Below, piece after piece: positions 9,868 through 19,016 of a DNA stretch of 64,000 bases (positions are counted from its first letter, which is position 1; every line of letters starts with the position of its first letter). The DNA is from Azospirillum fermentarium (GTDB lineage: Bacteria > Pseudomonadota > Alphaproteobacteria > Azospirillales > Azospirillaceae). The notes under the pieces are model-generated. The model had not been told where the DNA came from and made no database searches. It saw only the letters and a program-made list of their open reading frames with translations. Made by a program: the position numbers and the translations under genes. The DNA is taken from positions 520,001 through 584,000 of the forward strand of contig NZ_JAOQNH010000001.1 of assembly GCF_025961205.1 (NCBI RefSeq), in the 5' to 3' direction.

Positions 9868-10036
9868 ACAATATTCTGATGACTCATGGATTCAACAGGG
9901 AAGATCCGCTCTCGGATAAGATCCCCCCTCTTGACACAAGTCTTACCCTATCCCACCTCCCTCTTGTACACACCCTATCAATTGGAGAGCGTTACGTGGC
10001 ATAAGCCTTAATGCATTCAAATTTATGTGGATTCTC

Positions 10037-10064
10037 GCAACGCTCCCCATCCGGGGGAGGTTGC
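10037..10064. other. hairpin in AT-rich gap before the zinc-ribbon gene
   Basis: GCAAC-g-CTCCCC pairs with GGGGAGGTTGC around a 5-nt loop, an 11-bp stem with one bulged G. The surrounding gap 9868-10161 (294 bp) is much more AT-rich than the flanking genes and shows no gene. No T-tract follows, so it is not a typical terminator. It could be a structured leader or the remnant of an insertion end. Confidence 0.4.
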
Positions 10065-10161
10065 TGGTCTGTGCATTAATATATTGATTTTTTGTGCCTC
10101 ACTCATTATTTATCGCTTCCCAGGGATTGAGCTTCAAATTGGCACATAACCTGAGGGACAA

Positions 10162-10398
10162 ATGAATATCCTGCAATTTCGTGAGGCGCTTGCAAAGGAC
10201 CAGAAGGCTCTTAACGACAAGCAGCCAACGCCGGGGGTGAAGGGATGCGGGACCTGTGGCGTGCCTTTGCAAGAAAGCATTACCGGTTGCCGTAAGTGCG
10301 GTGACAAGTATGTATGCAGCGATTGCTACTTTGAGGCTTTTGGAGAGGTTCTCGAAGCCCATCCCATCGGCGCGTTTCGAGTGCTGCGTGGAGCTTAA
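10162..10398 (+). CDS. small zinc-ribbon protein, unknown function
   Basis: A 78-aa protein with six cysteines in three CxxC pairs (C29/C32, C43/C46, C52/C55) and His68. This is a pattern for one or two structural zinc ions, resembling a treble-clef or cross-brace fold. The stop is 2 bp before the GTG of the next gene, so the two are very likely one transcription unit. Preceded by cctgagggacaa as ribosome-binding site. Base composition is AT-richer than the core genes. Not recognised as a named family; an adaptor or nucleic-acid/protein-binding role is only a guess. Confidence 0.7.
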   Translation: MNILQFREALAKDQKALNDKQPTPGVKGCGTCGVPLQESITGCRKCGDKYVCSDCYFEAFGEVLEAHPIGAFRVLRGA

Positions 10399-10400
10399 TT

Positions 10401-11363
10401 GTGCATACGCATTTTTTAACCAAAGAGATTGTTAATGCCTATTTAATTGATTTGCGAGAGCGGCTTCTTAATTTAGGCCATAATTTTCCAAAAATCTGGG
10501 TGTCGCTTGGTTCATCAGGCGATAAAATTCTTGACGCTCTCGCAAGCGTTTTTGGAAATGAATTTTTGCTCGAAAACGACATAAAAATTGAGCGTCTTTC
10601 TGTGGAGCGTGGCAGCAATCAGGTCAGAAACCACACCCCGAAGTCCTGCTTTCCGTTACAAGAAAATCATGTAGTTTTTCTTGTTGACGGTCCGATTCAT
10701 TCTGGATCGAGTATGCAACTTGCTACCGATTGGTTGATGAAAAATAATGCTACAAATCTTATAAGTTATGGTTTAGTTATCAAAAGAACGTCAGATTACA
10801 TACCAACATATTTTGGTGTTATGATCGAAGAGCATGATAGAGCGTTCTTCCAGTTGGAGAAGATTGCAAACAATCGGATCATAAAAAAACATCCCCCCTT
10901 TGGCGTGTTGCGAGCTATTAAAAATTCTGACACAATACATGAGCAGCAAACTGTAGAAAGCGGTGTTGCCTCTATAGACAAAACAACCTTGGCTGATTTG
11001 TGGTATTATCACAAATCAAAGGGTGATCACGTTTTTCTTTATGAGATTGGCGAGGAAATAGCTGGATACATTCATTTTTTTAAGACTAAGAGGCAAGGCA
11101 TATCCATCGACGTACTTGCGGTTGGCAAAAAATTTCATAAACAGGGCATTGCGAATATTCTCATGCGTTGGGCTGAGAATTGGGCGCGATGCCACAAGCT
11201 TATGGAAATTGAACTTCAAGCTATTGAAGGGAAAATACCTATGTACGAGGCATACGGCTACGAAGTGGAGCCTCGAGATGCTATAAATCTTGGAAATGGG
11301 GAAATTTATAAGTACATGCGAAAAAAGTTACTTTATAATATTAAGTGGGAATTTGAAAATTGA
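10401..11363 (+). CDS. phosphoribosyltransferase-like / GNAT acetyltransferase fusion
   Basis: A 320-aa two-domain protein. Residues about 1-165 look like a type I phosphoribosyltransferase: VSLGSSGDKILDAL near the start, then the PRPP-loop-like strand VVFLVDGPIHSGSSMQLATDWL and a closing YIPTYFGVMIEEHDRAFFQLEK. Residues about 190-310 are GNAT-like, with DVLAVGKKFHKQGIANILM (acetyl-CoA loop) and MEIELQAIEGKIPMYEAYGYEV. The canonical Asp-Asp of the PRPP loop is Asp-Gly here, so catalysis is uncertain. The GTG start is 2 bp after the zinc-ribbon stop. Codon use is AT-rich, unlike the neighbours, consistent with transfer. Function unknown. Confidence 0.7.
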   Translation: MHTHFLTKEIVNAYLIDLRERLLNLGHNFPKIWVSLGSSGDKILDALASVFGNEFLLENDIKIERLSVERGSNQVRNHTPKSCFPLQENHVVFLVDGPIHSGSSMQLATDWLMKNNATNLISYGLVIKRTSDYIPTYFGVMIEEHDRAFFQLEKIANNRIIKKHPPFGVLRAIKNSDTIHEQQTVESGVASIDKTTLADLWYYHKSKGDHVFLYEIGEEIAGYIHFFKTKRQGISIDVLAVGKKFHKQGIANILMRWAENWARCHKLMEIELQAIEGKIPMYEAYGYEVEPRDAINLGNGEIYKYMRKKLLYNIKWEFEN

Positions 11364-11390
11364 ACAGTACCCATAGGTACTGTACATATT

Positions 11391-13406
11391 TCACGCACTC
11401 CCCATCGTCTCCGACAGGGCGTTCAGCAGCACGGGTGGGGTGATGGGTTTGTGCAGGACGCTGATGCCGCTGGCCTGGGCCTCGCGGATGCGTTCGGGGG
11501 CGGTGTCGCCGGTCAGGATGATGCTGGGAATCGCCCGGTGGTACATGCCGCACAGATCGCGGATGGCCTCGGTGCCCGTCCGCCCCTCCCGCAAACGGTA
11601 ATCGGCCAGGATGATGGCGGGGGGCTGCGGCTGTTCCTGGAGCCGCTGCATCGCCTCTTCCGCCGAGGTGGCAGCCACCACGTCGAACCCCCAGCCCATC
11701 AGCAGGGCCTGAAGGCTGCTCAGCACCACCGGTTCGTCGTCGATCAGCACGATGGTGCCGCGCACCGCCGCCCCGATGGGGGTGTGCAGCGGACGGGCGA
11801 TGGCGCGGCGGGCATGGGCGTCGGCGCGCTGGAACGGCACCTCCACCCGGAACACCGATCCGCAGCCGGGCTGGGAATCCACCGTCACCTTGTGGCCCAG
11901 CAGCCGGGCCAGCCGCCGCACGATGGCCAGACCCAGCCCAAGCCCCTGGTTGCGGTCCCGTTCGGCGTTGGCAAGCTGGGTGAATTCCTCGAAGATCTCG
12001 GTCAGGTGGGCGGCGGGGATGCCGATGCCGGTGTCCCACACCTCGATGGTCAGCGTCTCGCCGTGGTGGCGGCAACCCACCAGGATCTTGCCCCGCTCGG
12101 TGTAGCGCAGCGCGTTGTCCAGCAGGTTCTGCACCAGCCGGCCCAGCAGCGCCGGGTCGGAACGGACCAGCGCCGTTGACGGGATGATGGCAAGCTCGAT
12201 GCCCTTGGCGTCGGCCAGCGGCTGGTAATTGGCGCGCATGGTCGCCAGCAGGGTGTCGAGCGGGAACAGCATGGGCTTGGCCGTCACCACGCCCGCGTCC
12301 AGCTTTGACACATCCAGCAGCGAATCCAGCAGCATCTTCAGCGCTTCCACCGCCATTTCCATGTCGCGGACCATAGCCTGCGCCGGGCCGGGGGGCACGC
12401 GGGCGGCCAGGGCGGCGGTGAAGAACACCAGCGACTGCACCGGCTGGCGCAAATCGTGGCTGGCCGCGGCCAGGAAGCGGGTCTTGCCCTGGTTGGCGCG
12501 CTCCGCCTCGTCCTTGGCTTCGCGCAGGGCGTTTTCCGCCGCCTTGCGTTCGGAGATGTCGCGCACGGTGCCGGCGAAGATGCGCCGCCCGTCCAGATAC
12601 CCCTCGCCCACCGCCAGCTCCATGGGGAAGGTGGTGCCGTCCTTGCGCCGGCCCGTCACCTCCCGCCCGATGCCGATGATGCGGGCGTGCCCGGTGGTGA
12701 TGTAGTTGCGCAGATAGCCGTCGTGCTTGCCGCGGTCGGGCTGGGGCATCAGCATGCTGACGTTGCGGCCCAGCACCTCCGCGGGCGTGTAGCCGAAGAT
12801 GCGTTCGGCCGCGCGGTTGAAGCTTTCGATGATGCCGCGTTCGTTGATGGTGACGATGCCATCGACGGCGGCTTCCAGGATGGCGCGGTTCTTGGTCTCG
12901 CTGTAGCGCAGCCGCTCCTCGGTCTGTTTGCGGGCGGCGATGTCGCGCACGATGCCGGTGAACAGCCGTTCGCCGTCCACCACCGATTCCCCCACCGCCA
13001 GATCCATGGGGAAGGTGGTGCCGTCCTTGCGCAGGCCTTCGACCTCGCGGCCCATGCCGATGATGCGCGCCTCCCCGGTTTCCAGGTAATGGCGCAGATA
13101 GGCGTCATGGCGGCTGCGGTGGGGTTCGGGCATCAGCATGCTGACGTTGCGGCCGATCACCTCGGCGGCGGTGTAGCCGAAGATCTGTTCCGCCGACCGG
13201 CTGAAGGCGCGGATGTGCCCGTCGGCACCGATCATCACCATTCCGTCCACCGCGGCGTCCAGCACCGCCTGGACCATTCCGTCACGGGACAGGACCGGAG
13301 ACGGGGCCGGGCTGGGGTGCCCCAGGCGCAGGCGCACAAACCACCCCGCCGCCCCGCCGCACAGAAGGGCCGCCGCCGTCACGAGCACCCACCCCATCTG
13401 TTCCAT
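11391..13406 (-). CDS. hybrid histidine kinase with two FixL-like PAS domains and a receiver
   Basis: 671 aa from the ATG at 13406, which has a good ggagatggtgga ribosome-binding site. Order: one membrane helix (about 5-23); PAS1 (about 41-155); PAS2 (about 172-285); HisKA with His317 in FLAAASHDLRQPVQSL; HATPase (WDTGIGIP, GLGLGLAIVRRLA); C-terminal receiver from about 550 with phosphoacceptor Asp602 in LADYRL. The two PAS domains are close copies of each other. Both keep the FixL spacing of the heme-ligand His (H100, H228) and the Arg 20 residues later (R120, R248), so oxygen or NO sensing through heme is plausible. No separate output regulator is adjacent. Divergent from the glutamate dehydrogenase gene. 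Confidence 0.9.
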   Translation of the reverse strand: MEQMGWVLVTAAALLCGGAAGWFVRLRLGHPSPAPSPVLSRDGMVQAVLDAAVDGMVMIGADGHIRAFSRSAEQIFGYTAAEVIGRNVSMLMPEPHRSRHDAYLRHYLETGEARIIGMGREVEGLRKDGTTFPMDLAVGESVVDGERLFTGIVRDIAARKQTEERLRYSETKNRAILEAAVDGIVTINERGIIESFNRAAERIFGYTPAEVLGRNVSMLMPQPDRGKHDGYLRNYITTGHARIIGIGREVTGRRKDGTTFPMELAVGEGYLDGRRIFAGTVRDISERKAAENALREAKDEAERANQGKTRFLAAASHDLRQPVQSLVFFTAALAARVPPGPAQAMVRDMEMAVEALKMLLDSLLDVSKLDAGVVTAKPMLFPLDTLLATMRANYQPLADAKGIELAIIPSTALVRSDPALLGRLVQNLLDNALRYTERGKILVGCRHHGETLTIEVWDTGIGIPAAHLTEIFEEFTQLANAERDRNQGLGLGLAIVRRLARLLGHKVTVDSQPGCGSVFRVEVPFQRADAHARRAIARPLHTPIGAAVRGTIVLIDDEPVVLSSLQALLMGWGFDVVAATSAEEAMQRLQEQPQPPAIILADYRLREGRTGTEAIRDLCGMYHRAIPSIILTGDTAPERIREAQASGISVLHKPITPPVLLNALSETMGSA

Positions 13407-13638
13407 TCCACCATCTCCGGTAGCCGGAATTCCGCCAAACACAGGAATTCTTGGGCGGCACCCGAGCGTCGGCAAGCCACGCGATGGATATACGGCGTCT
13501 CCTCTGGGGTGGGAGGATCCCCAAACGAAAGGAGAAGATCCTACCGCCGATGGACAGAGGGAGGACGAAACCACATCTCTTAGCCAACAGCGCTCCAGCT
13601 TCATGAGAGCGGAACAAATGGCGGGGAAGGAAAGGATT

Positions 13639-16600
13639 ATGGCGCTCAGGGCCGAACAGATGAAGGACGAGCTGACCGAAACCATCGTGCGTCAGGTGCA
13701 CGGGCGGCTGGCTCAGGGCCGGGCGGAGGCGGCGGAACGGTTCGTGCGGCAGTTCTACGCCAACGTGCCCCCCGACGACATCGTGCAGACCCCGGCGGAC
13801 CAGCTTTACGGGGCGGCCCTGTCCATCTGGCAATGGGGCCAGGACCGCGCGCCGGGACAGGCCAAGGTGCGCGTACTGTCGCCGCGGCTGGATTCCCACG
13901 GCTGGCAGTCGCCGCGCACGGTGGTGGAGATCGTCAACGACGACATGCCGTTCCTGGTCGATTCGGTGACGGCGGAACTGAACCGCCAGGGCCACACGGT
14001 GTCGCTGGTGATCCACCCGGTGGTGCGGGTGGTCCGCGACGGCGGTGCGCTGGCGGACATCGCCGCCCCCGACACCTGCCAGGACGGGGCGTGCGTCAAG
14101 GAATCGTGGATGCACATCCAGATCAGCGCCGTCAGCGACGCCGAGGCGCTGGCCCGCATGACCGCGGGCGTGGAGGCGGTGCTGCGCGACGTGCGCGCGG
14201 CGGTGACCGACTGGCCCGCCATGCGCGAGCGCGTGGCCGCCATGCTGGCCGAGGTGGCCGCACCGGCGCCCGTGGGCGAGCTGGCCGCCATCCCCGCCGA
14301 CGAACGCGCCGAGGCGGAAGCCTTCCTGCGGTGGGTGGACGAGGACCATTTCACCTATCTGGGATACCGCGATTATCGTTTCGAAGCCGGAACCGATGGC
14401 GGAACCGGCCTGTATCTCGAAGAGGACAGCGGGCTCGGCATCCTGCGCGACAACGCGGTGACGGTGTTCGACGGGCTGCGCTACTACAGCACCCTGCCGC
14501 CCGACGTGCGCGATTTCCTGCGCCAGCCGCGGGTGCTGATGGTGACCAAGGCCAACCGGCAATCCACCGTTCACCGTGCCGCCCCCATGGACGCGCTGCT
14601 GGTCAAGCGCTTCGGCCCGGATGGGCAGGTGGTGGGGGAACGGCTGATCGTCGGGCTGTTCACCTCCTCGGCCTACAACCGCCGCCCCCGCGAGATCCCC
14701 TTCGTCCGACGCAAGGTGGCGGCGGTGCTGGAGCAGGCGGAATTCGACCCCGCCAGCCACGACGGCAAGGCGCTGCTGAACATCCTTGAGACCTACCCCC
14801 GCGACGAGCTGTTCCAGATCGGCGAGCGGGAGCTGTTCGACACGGCCCTGGGCATCCTGCACCTGCAGGATCGCCAGCGGCTGGCGCTGTTCGTGCGGCG
14901 TGACCCGTTCGAACGTTTCGTGTCGTGTCTGGTGTTCGTGCCGCGGGATCGTTACGATACCGATCTGAGACGGCGGATGCAGAGCATCCTGGAACAGGCG
15001 TTCAACGGCACCTGCTCCGCCTTCTACACCCAACTGGCCGAAAGCGTTCTGGCGCGCATCCACTTCATCATCCGCACCGACCCCGGCCACGTGCCGCCGG
15101 TGACGGTGGCCGACGTGGAAATCCGGCTGGCCCAGGCGGCGCGGGACTGGAACGACCATCTGCGCACCGCCCTGTCGGACGGATACGGCGACGAGCGGGG
15201 AACGGCCCTCTTCGCCCGCTACGCCGGGGCCTTTCCCGCCGGCTACCGCGAGGCGTTCACCGCCGACGCCGCCGTCCACGACATCGGGCGCATCGAATCG
15301 GCGGTGGGATCGGGCCGGCTGGGCATCAACCTCTACCGCCCGCTGGAGGCCGACCCGGCGGAGGTCAGCCTGAAGATCTATCACGAGGGGCGCCCGGTGC
15401 CGCTGTCCGACGTGCTGCCCATGCTGGAGCGCATGGACCTGCACGTCATCACCGAACAGCCCTATGAGATCACCCCGGCGGCCCGCGGCGACGCCCCGCC
15501 GTCGGTGGTGTGGATCCACGACTTCACCGCCCGCAGCCAGACCGGCGCCCCCATCGACTGCGTGCAGATCAAGGAGAAGTTCCAGGACACGCTGGCCGCC
15601 GTGTGGGACGGGCGGATGGAGAGCGACGGCTTCAACCGGCTGGTGCTGCGCGCCGGGCTGACGGCGGCGGAGGTGACCATCCTGCGGGCACTGGCCAAGT
15701 ATCTGAAGCAGGCCCGCTTCGCCTATGGCCAGGACACCATCGAATCGACCCTGGCCGCCCACCCCCAGACGGCGCGGCTGATCGTGCGGCTGTTCCACGC
15801 CCGGTTCGACCCCGACCGCCGGGCCGACGAGGAACCGATCCTCGACGCCATCGCCCGCGCGCTGGACGACGTGACCAATCTGGACGAGGACCGCATCCTG
15901 CGCCGGCTGGTCAATCTGGTGCAGGCGGTGCTGCGCACCAACGCCTACCAGAACAAGGGCTACATTTCGTTCAAGCTGAACAGCGCGGCCGTGGAGGATC
16001 TGCCCCTGCCCCGCCCGTGGGTGGAGGTGTTCGTCTGTTCCCCGCGGATGGAGGGGGTGCACCTGCGCGGCGGCCCCGTTGCCCGCGGCGGCATCCGCTG
16101 GTCCGACCGGCGCGAGGATTTCCGCACCGAGATCCTGGGGCTGATGAAGGCGCAGATGGTGAAGAACACCGTCATCGTGCCGGTGGGATCCAAGGGCGGG
16201 TTCGTGGTCAAGCGCCCCCCGCCCCCGTCCGCCGGGCGCGACGCCCAGCAGGCCGAGGGGATCGAGTGCTACAAGACCCTGATGCGCGGCCTGCTGGACA
16301 TCACCGACACTCTGGACGCCGCGGGGGGCGTGGTGCCGCCGGAGCGGGTGGTGCGCCGGGACGGCGACGATCCCTATCTGGTGGTGGCGGCGGACAAGGG
16401 TACGGCCACCTTCTCCGACATCGCCAACGGGGTGTCGCTGGAGTACGGCTTCTGGCTGGGCGATGCCTTCGCATCCGGCGGCTCGGCGGGCTATGACCAC
16501 AAGAAGATGGGCATCACCGCGCGGGGCGCGTGGGAATCGGTGAAGCGCCATTTCCGCGAGATCGGCACCGACATCCAGGCCCAGGATTTCACCGTGGTCG

Positions 16601-18483
16601 GGGTGGGCGACATGTCGGGCGACGTGTTCGGCAACGGCATGCTGCTGTCGCGGCACATCCGGCTGGTGGGGGCGTTCGACCACCGGCACATCTTCTGCGA
16701 CCCCAGCCCCGACGCCGGGGCAAGCTGGGCGGAGCGGCAGCGGCTGTTCACCCTGCCGCGCTCGTCGTGGGCCGATTACGACGCCGGGCTGCTGTCGCCG
16801 GGCGGGCGGATCTATGACCGCACGGCCAAGGCGGTGACCCTGACGCCGGAGATCCAGGCGTGCTTCGGCCTGACCCGCGCCAGCGTCACCCCGGCGGAAC
16901 TGATGCAGGCCATGCTGACGGCGCCGGTGGACCTGCTGTGGTTCGGCGGCATCGGCACCTATGTGAAGGCGTCCACCGAAACCAGCGCCGACGCCGGCGA
17001 CAAGGCCAACGACGCCCTGCGCATCGACGGGGCGCGCATCCGCGCCAAGGTGGTGGGCGAAGGGGCCAACCTGGGCATGACCCAGCGCGCCCGCATCGAA
17101 GCCGCCAACCACGGCGTGCGGCTCAACACCGACGCCATCGACAATTCGGCGGGCGTGGACACCTCCGACCACGAGGTGAACATCAAGATCCTGCTGAACG
17201 ACGTGGTGGGCCGCGGCGACATGACCGTCAAGCAACGCGACCAGTTGCTGGCGGCCATGACCGACGAGGTGGCGGGGCTGGTGCTGGCCGACAACTACCG
17301 CCAGACCCAGGCGCTGACCGTGGCCCAGGCGCTGGGGGCCGAGCAACTGGATCCGCAGACCCGTTTCATCCGCGCGCTGGAAAAGGCCAAACGGCTTGAC
17401 CGCCGGATCGAGTTCCTGCCCGACGACGAGGAACTGGCCGCCCGCATGGCCGACGGGCGCGGGCTGACCCGGCCCGAACTGGCGGTGCTGCTGGCCTATG
17501 GCAAGATCACGCTGTACGACGACCTGCTGGCCGGCGATCTGCCCGACGATCCGTTCATGGCCGAGGATCTGGTCCGCTATTTCCCCACACCTTTGCGCGA
17601 GCGCTTCGCCGACGCCATCGGGCGCCACCGGCTGCGGCGGGAAATCGTCGCCACCGCGGTGACCAATTCGCTGGTCAACCGGGTGGGGCCGGTGTTCGTC
17701 AAGGAGATGATGGAAAAGACCGGCATGGGGCCGTCGGACGTGACGCGGGCCTATGCCATCGTGCGCGACGCCTTCGGCCTGCGGCCCCTGTGGGCGGCGG
17801 TGGAGGATCTCGACAACCGCGTGCCCGCCGCGGTGCAGACGTCGATGGTGGTGGACACGGTGCGGCTGATGGAGCGGGCGGTGGCGTGGTTCCTGACCAC
17901 CTGCCCGCAGCCGCTGGACATCGCCGCCCAGACCGACGCCTTCCGCCCCGGCATCGAGGAACTGACCGCCGGGCTGGACACTGTGCTGGACGCCGAGGAG
18001 GCCGACCGTCTGGCCCAGCGCACGGCAACCCTGACCGATCAGGGGGTGCCGGCGGATCTGGCGGCCCGCGTGGCGGCGTTGCCGGTGCTGGCGGCGGCCC
18101 CCGATCTGGTGCGGGTGGCCGGGCGCACGGGCCGCAGCGTGGCGGCGGTGGCGGCGGTCTATTTCCTGCTGGGCCGGCGGTTCGGGCTGGAATGGCTGCG
18201 CGACCGGGCGGTGACGGTGCGCACCGACACCCATTGGCAGAAACAGGCGGTGGCCGCCATCGTGGACGACCTGTTCGCCCACCAGATGAACCTGACCGTG
18301 CGGGTGCTGGAGGCGGCGGACGGGCTGCCGGCGGAAAACCCCGTGGAAGCCTGGTCCGAGCAGCGCCGCGCGGCGGTGGAGCGGGTGGAACAGCTTCTGG
18401 CCGAACTGCGCGCCCAGCCGGCGGCGGATCTGGCGATGCTGGCGGTGGCGAACCGTCAGTTGCGCGGGCTGACGGCAGGGTGA
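13639..18483 (+). CDS. gdhZ: NAD-specific glutamate dehydrogenase, large (GDH180) type
   Basis: Cytosolic enzyme of 1614 aa, the usual size of the 180-kDa class, oxidising glutamate to 2-oxoglutarate and ammonium with NAD. The ATG at 13639 (MALRAEQMKDEL) follows a near-ideal ggggaaggaaagg site; two in-frame ATGs upstream lack one. The long N-terminal regulatory region includes DMPFLVDSVTAEL and VDEDHFTYLGYRDY. The catalytic core is seen in GGIRWSDRREDFRTEILGLMKAQMVKNTVIVPVGSKGGF, given here as one run in parts: GGIRWSDRREDFRTEI, then VKNTVIVPVGSKGGF. The NAD-binding part has VGVGDMSGDVFGNGM. Works in glutamate catabolism; in this class activity is often under nutrient and cell-cycle control. 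A long open frame on the opposite strand is a GC-bias shadow. Confidence 0.97.
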   Translation: MALRAEQMKDELTETIVRQVHGRLAQGRAEAAERFVRQFYANVPPDDIVQTPADQLYGAALSIWQWGQDRAPGQAKVRVLSPRLDSHGWQSPRTVVEIVNDDMPFLVDSVTAELNRQGHTVSLVIHPVVRVVRDGGALADIAAPDTCQDGACVKESWMHIQISAVSDAEALARMTAGVEAVLRDVRAAVTDWPAMRERVAAMLAEVAAPAPVGELAAIPADERAEAEAFLRWVDEDHFTYLGYRDYRFEAGTDGGTGLYLEEDSGLGILRDNAVTVFDGLRYYSTLPPDVRDFLRQPRVLMVTKANRQSTVHRAAPMDALLVKRFGPDGQVVGERLIVGLFTSSAYNRRPREIPFVRRKVAAVLEQAEFDPASHDGKALLNILETYPRDELFQIGERELFDTALGILHLQDRQRLALFVRRDPFERFVSCLVFVPRDRYDTDLRRRMQSILEQAFNGTCSAFYTQLAESVLARIHFIIRTDPGHVPPVTVADVEIRLAQAARDWNDHLRTALSDGYGDERGTALFARYAGAFPAGYREAFTADAAVHDIGRIESAVGSGRLGINLYRPLEADPAEVSLKIYHEGRPVPLSDVLPMLERMDLHVITEQPYEITPAARGDAPPSVVWIHDFTARSQTGAPIDCVQIKEKFQDTLAAVWDGRMESDGFNRLVLRAGLTAAEVTILRALAKYLKQARFAYGQDTIESTLAAHPQTARLIVRLFHARFDPDRRADEEPILDAIARALDDVTNLDEDRILRRLVNLVQAVLRTNAYQNKGYISFKLNSAAVEDLPLPRPWVEVFVCSPRMEGVHLRGGPVARGGIRWSDRREDFRTEILGLMKAQMVKNTVIVPVGSKGGFVVKRPPPPSAGRDAQQAEGIECYKTLMRGLLDITDTLDAAGGVVPPERVVRRDGDDPYLVVAADKGTATFSDIANGVSLEYGFWLGDAFASGGSAGYDHKKMGITARGAWESVKRHFREIGTDIQAQDFTVVGVGDMSGDVFGNGMLLSRHIRLVGAFDHRHIFCDPSPDAGASWAERQRLFTLPRSSWADYDAGLLSPGGRIYDRTAKAVTLTPEIQACFGLTRASVTPAELMQAMLTAPVDLLWFGGIGTYVKASTETSADAGDKANDALRIDGARIRAKVVGEGANLGMTQRARIEAANHGVRLNTDAIDNSAGVDTSDHEVNIKILLNDVVGRGDMTVKQRDQLLAAMTDEVAGLVLADNYRQTQALTVAQALGAEQLDPQTRFIRALEKAKRLDRRIEFLPDDEELAARMADGRGLTRPELAVLLAYGKITLYDDLLAGDLPDDPFMAEDLVRYFPTPLRERFADAIGRHRLRREIVATAVTNSLVNRVGPVFVKEMMEKTGMGPSDVTRAYAIVRDAFGLRPLWAAVEDLDNRVPAAVQTSMVVDTVRLMERAVAWFLTTCPQPLDIAAQTDAFRPGIEELTAGLDTVLDAEEADRLAQRTATLTDQGVPADLAARVAALPVLAAAPDLVRVAGRTGRSVAAVAAVYFLLGRRFGLEWLRDRAVTVRTDTHWQKQAVAAIVDDLFAHQMNLTVRVLEAADGLPAENPVEAWSEQRRAAVERVEQLLAELRAQPAADLAMLAVANRQLRGLTAG

Positions 18484-18499
18484 CGGGCCGCTGGTCATA

Positions 18500-18690
18500 T
18501 TCCCTCTCCCCACCGGGGAGAGGGGTAGGGTGAGGGCCGATTTTCACAGCACCAGCCCGAAAATCGAGCCGCAAGGCTCCCGAAACCTCGGGATTCGGGG
18601 TTGCTTCGCAACGGATGTCGGGCTGACGCGCGACATCCGCCCCTCACCCCCGCGCTTCGCGCGCCCCTCTCCCCGGTGGGGCGAGGGGGA
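18500..18690. repeat. intergenic inverted-repeat element (MITE/REP-like)
   Basis: About 190 bp after gdhZ bounded by imperfect inverted ends. The left end has CCCTCTCCCCACCGGGGAGA, and the reverse complement of the right end has CCCTCGCCCCACCGGGGAGA; each continues into a gggtgaggg-like stretch. The middle holds further short palindromes. No coding potential. A hairpin of similar sequence lies at 35397-35419, so it may be a dispersed family. Confidence 0.65.
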
Positions 18691-18699
18691 TCTTCATCA

Positions 18700-18885
18700 T
18701 CACTCGTGCAGCATCCGGCGGATGGCGTTGACCATCAACTGCTGGCCTTGCTCATCAGACAGCATCTTCGCCAGCTTGTCGCGGAACAGGGCGACGGCGG
18801 GGGTCTTCTGGGCGGCCTTTTCGATGGCAAGCTGGGCCTGCTCGGGCGTCAGGTTGTCGTCGTCCTCGTCCTTCTTGGCGGCCAT
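18700..18885 (-). CDS. small conserved-looking hypothetical protein
   Basis: A 61-aa protein, highly charged at the N-terminus (MAAKKDEDDDN) and helical thereafter (TPEQAQLAIEKAAQKTPAVA, LAKMLSDEQGQQLMVNAIRRML). A clear caggag ribosome-binding site lies 10 bp before the ATG, which makes it a real gene rather than a shadow. No domain recognised and no membrane segment. It is divergent from rsmB, with a 131-bp shared upstream region. Confidence 0.7.
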   Translation of the reverse strand: MAAKKDEDDDNLTPEQAQLAIEKAAQKTPAVALFRDKLAKMLSDEQGQQLMVNAIRRMLHE

Positions 18886-19016
18886 GATCGAAAACTCCTG
18901 GGGCGCGGCATCGCGTGTCCGTCATATAGTACGGAAAAGCCGCCGTTCCCAACAGTGCGGCATGGCAGCACCCATAAATCATCGACTCCCCCGCCCGTCC
19001 GCGCTACATCCCATCC

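Noticed and set aside
13282-18513. 1743-codon open frame on the minus strand opposite gdhZ
   Set aside because: His/Gly/Arg/Gln-rich translation without domains; a shadow of the high-GC third positions of gdhZ.
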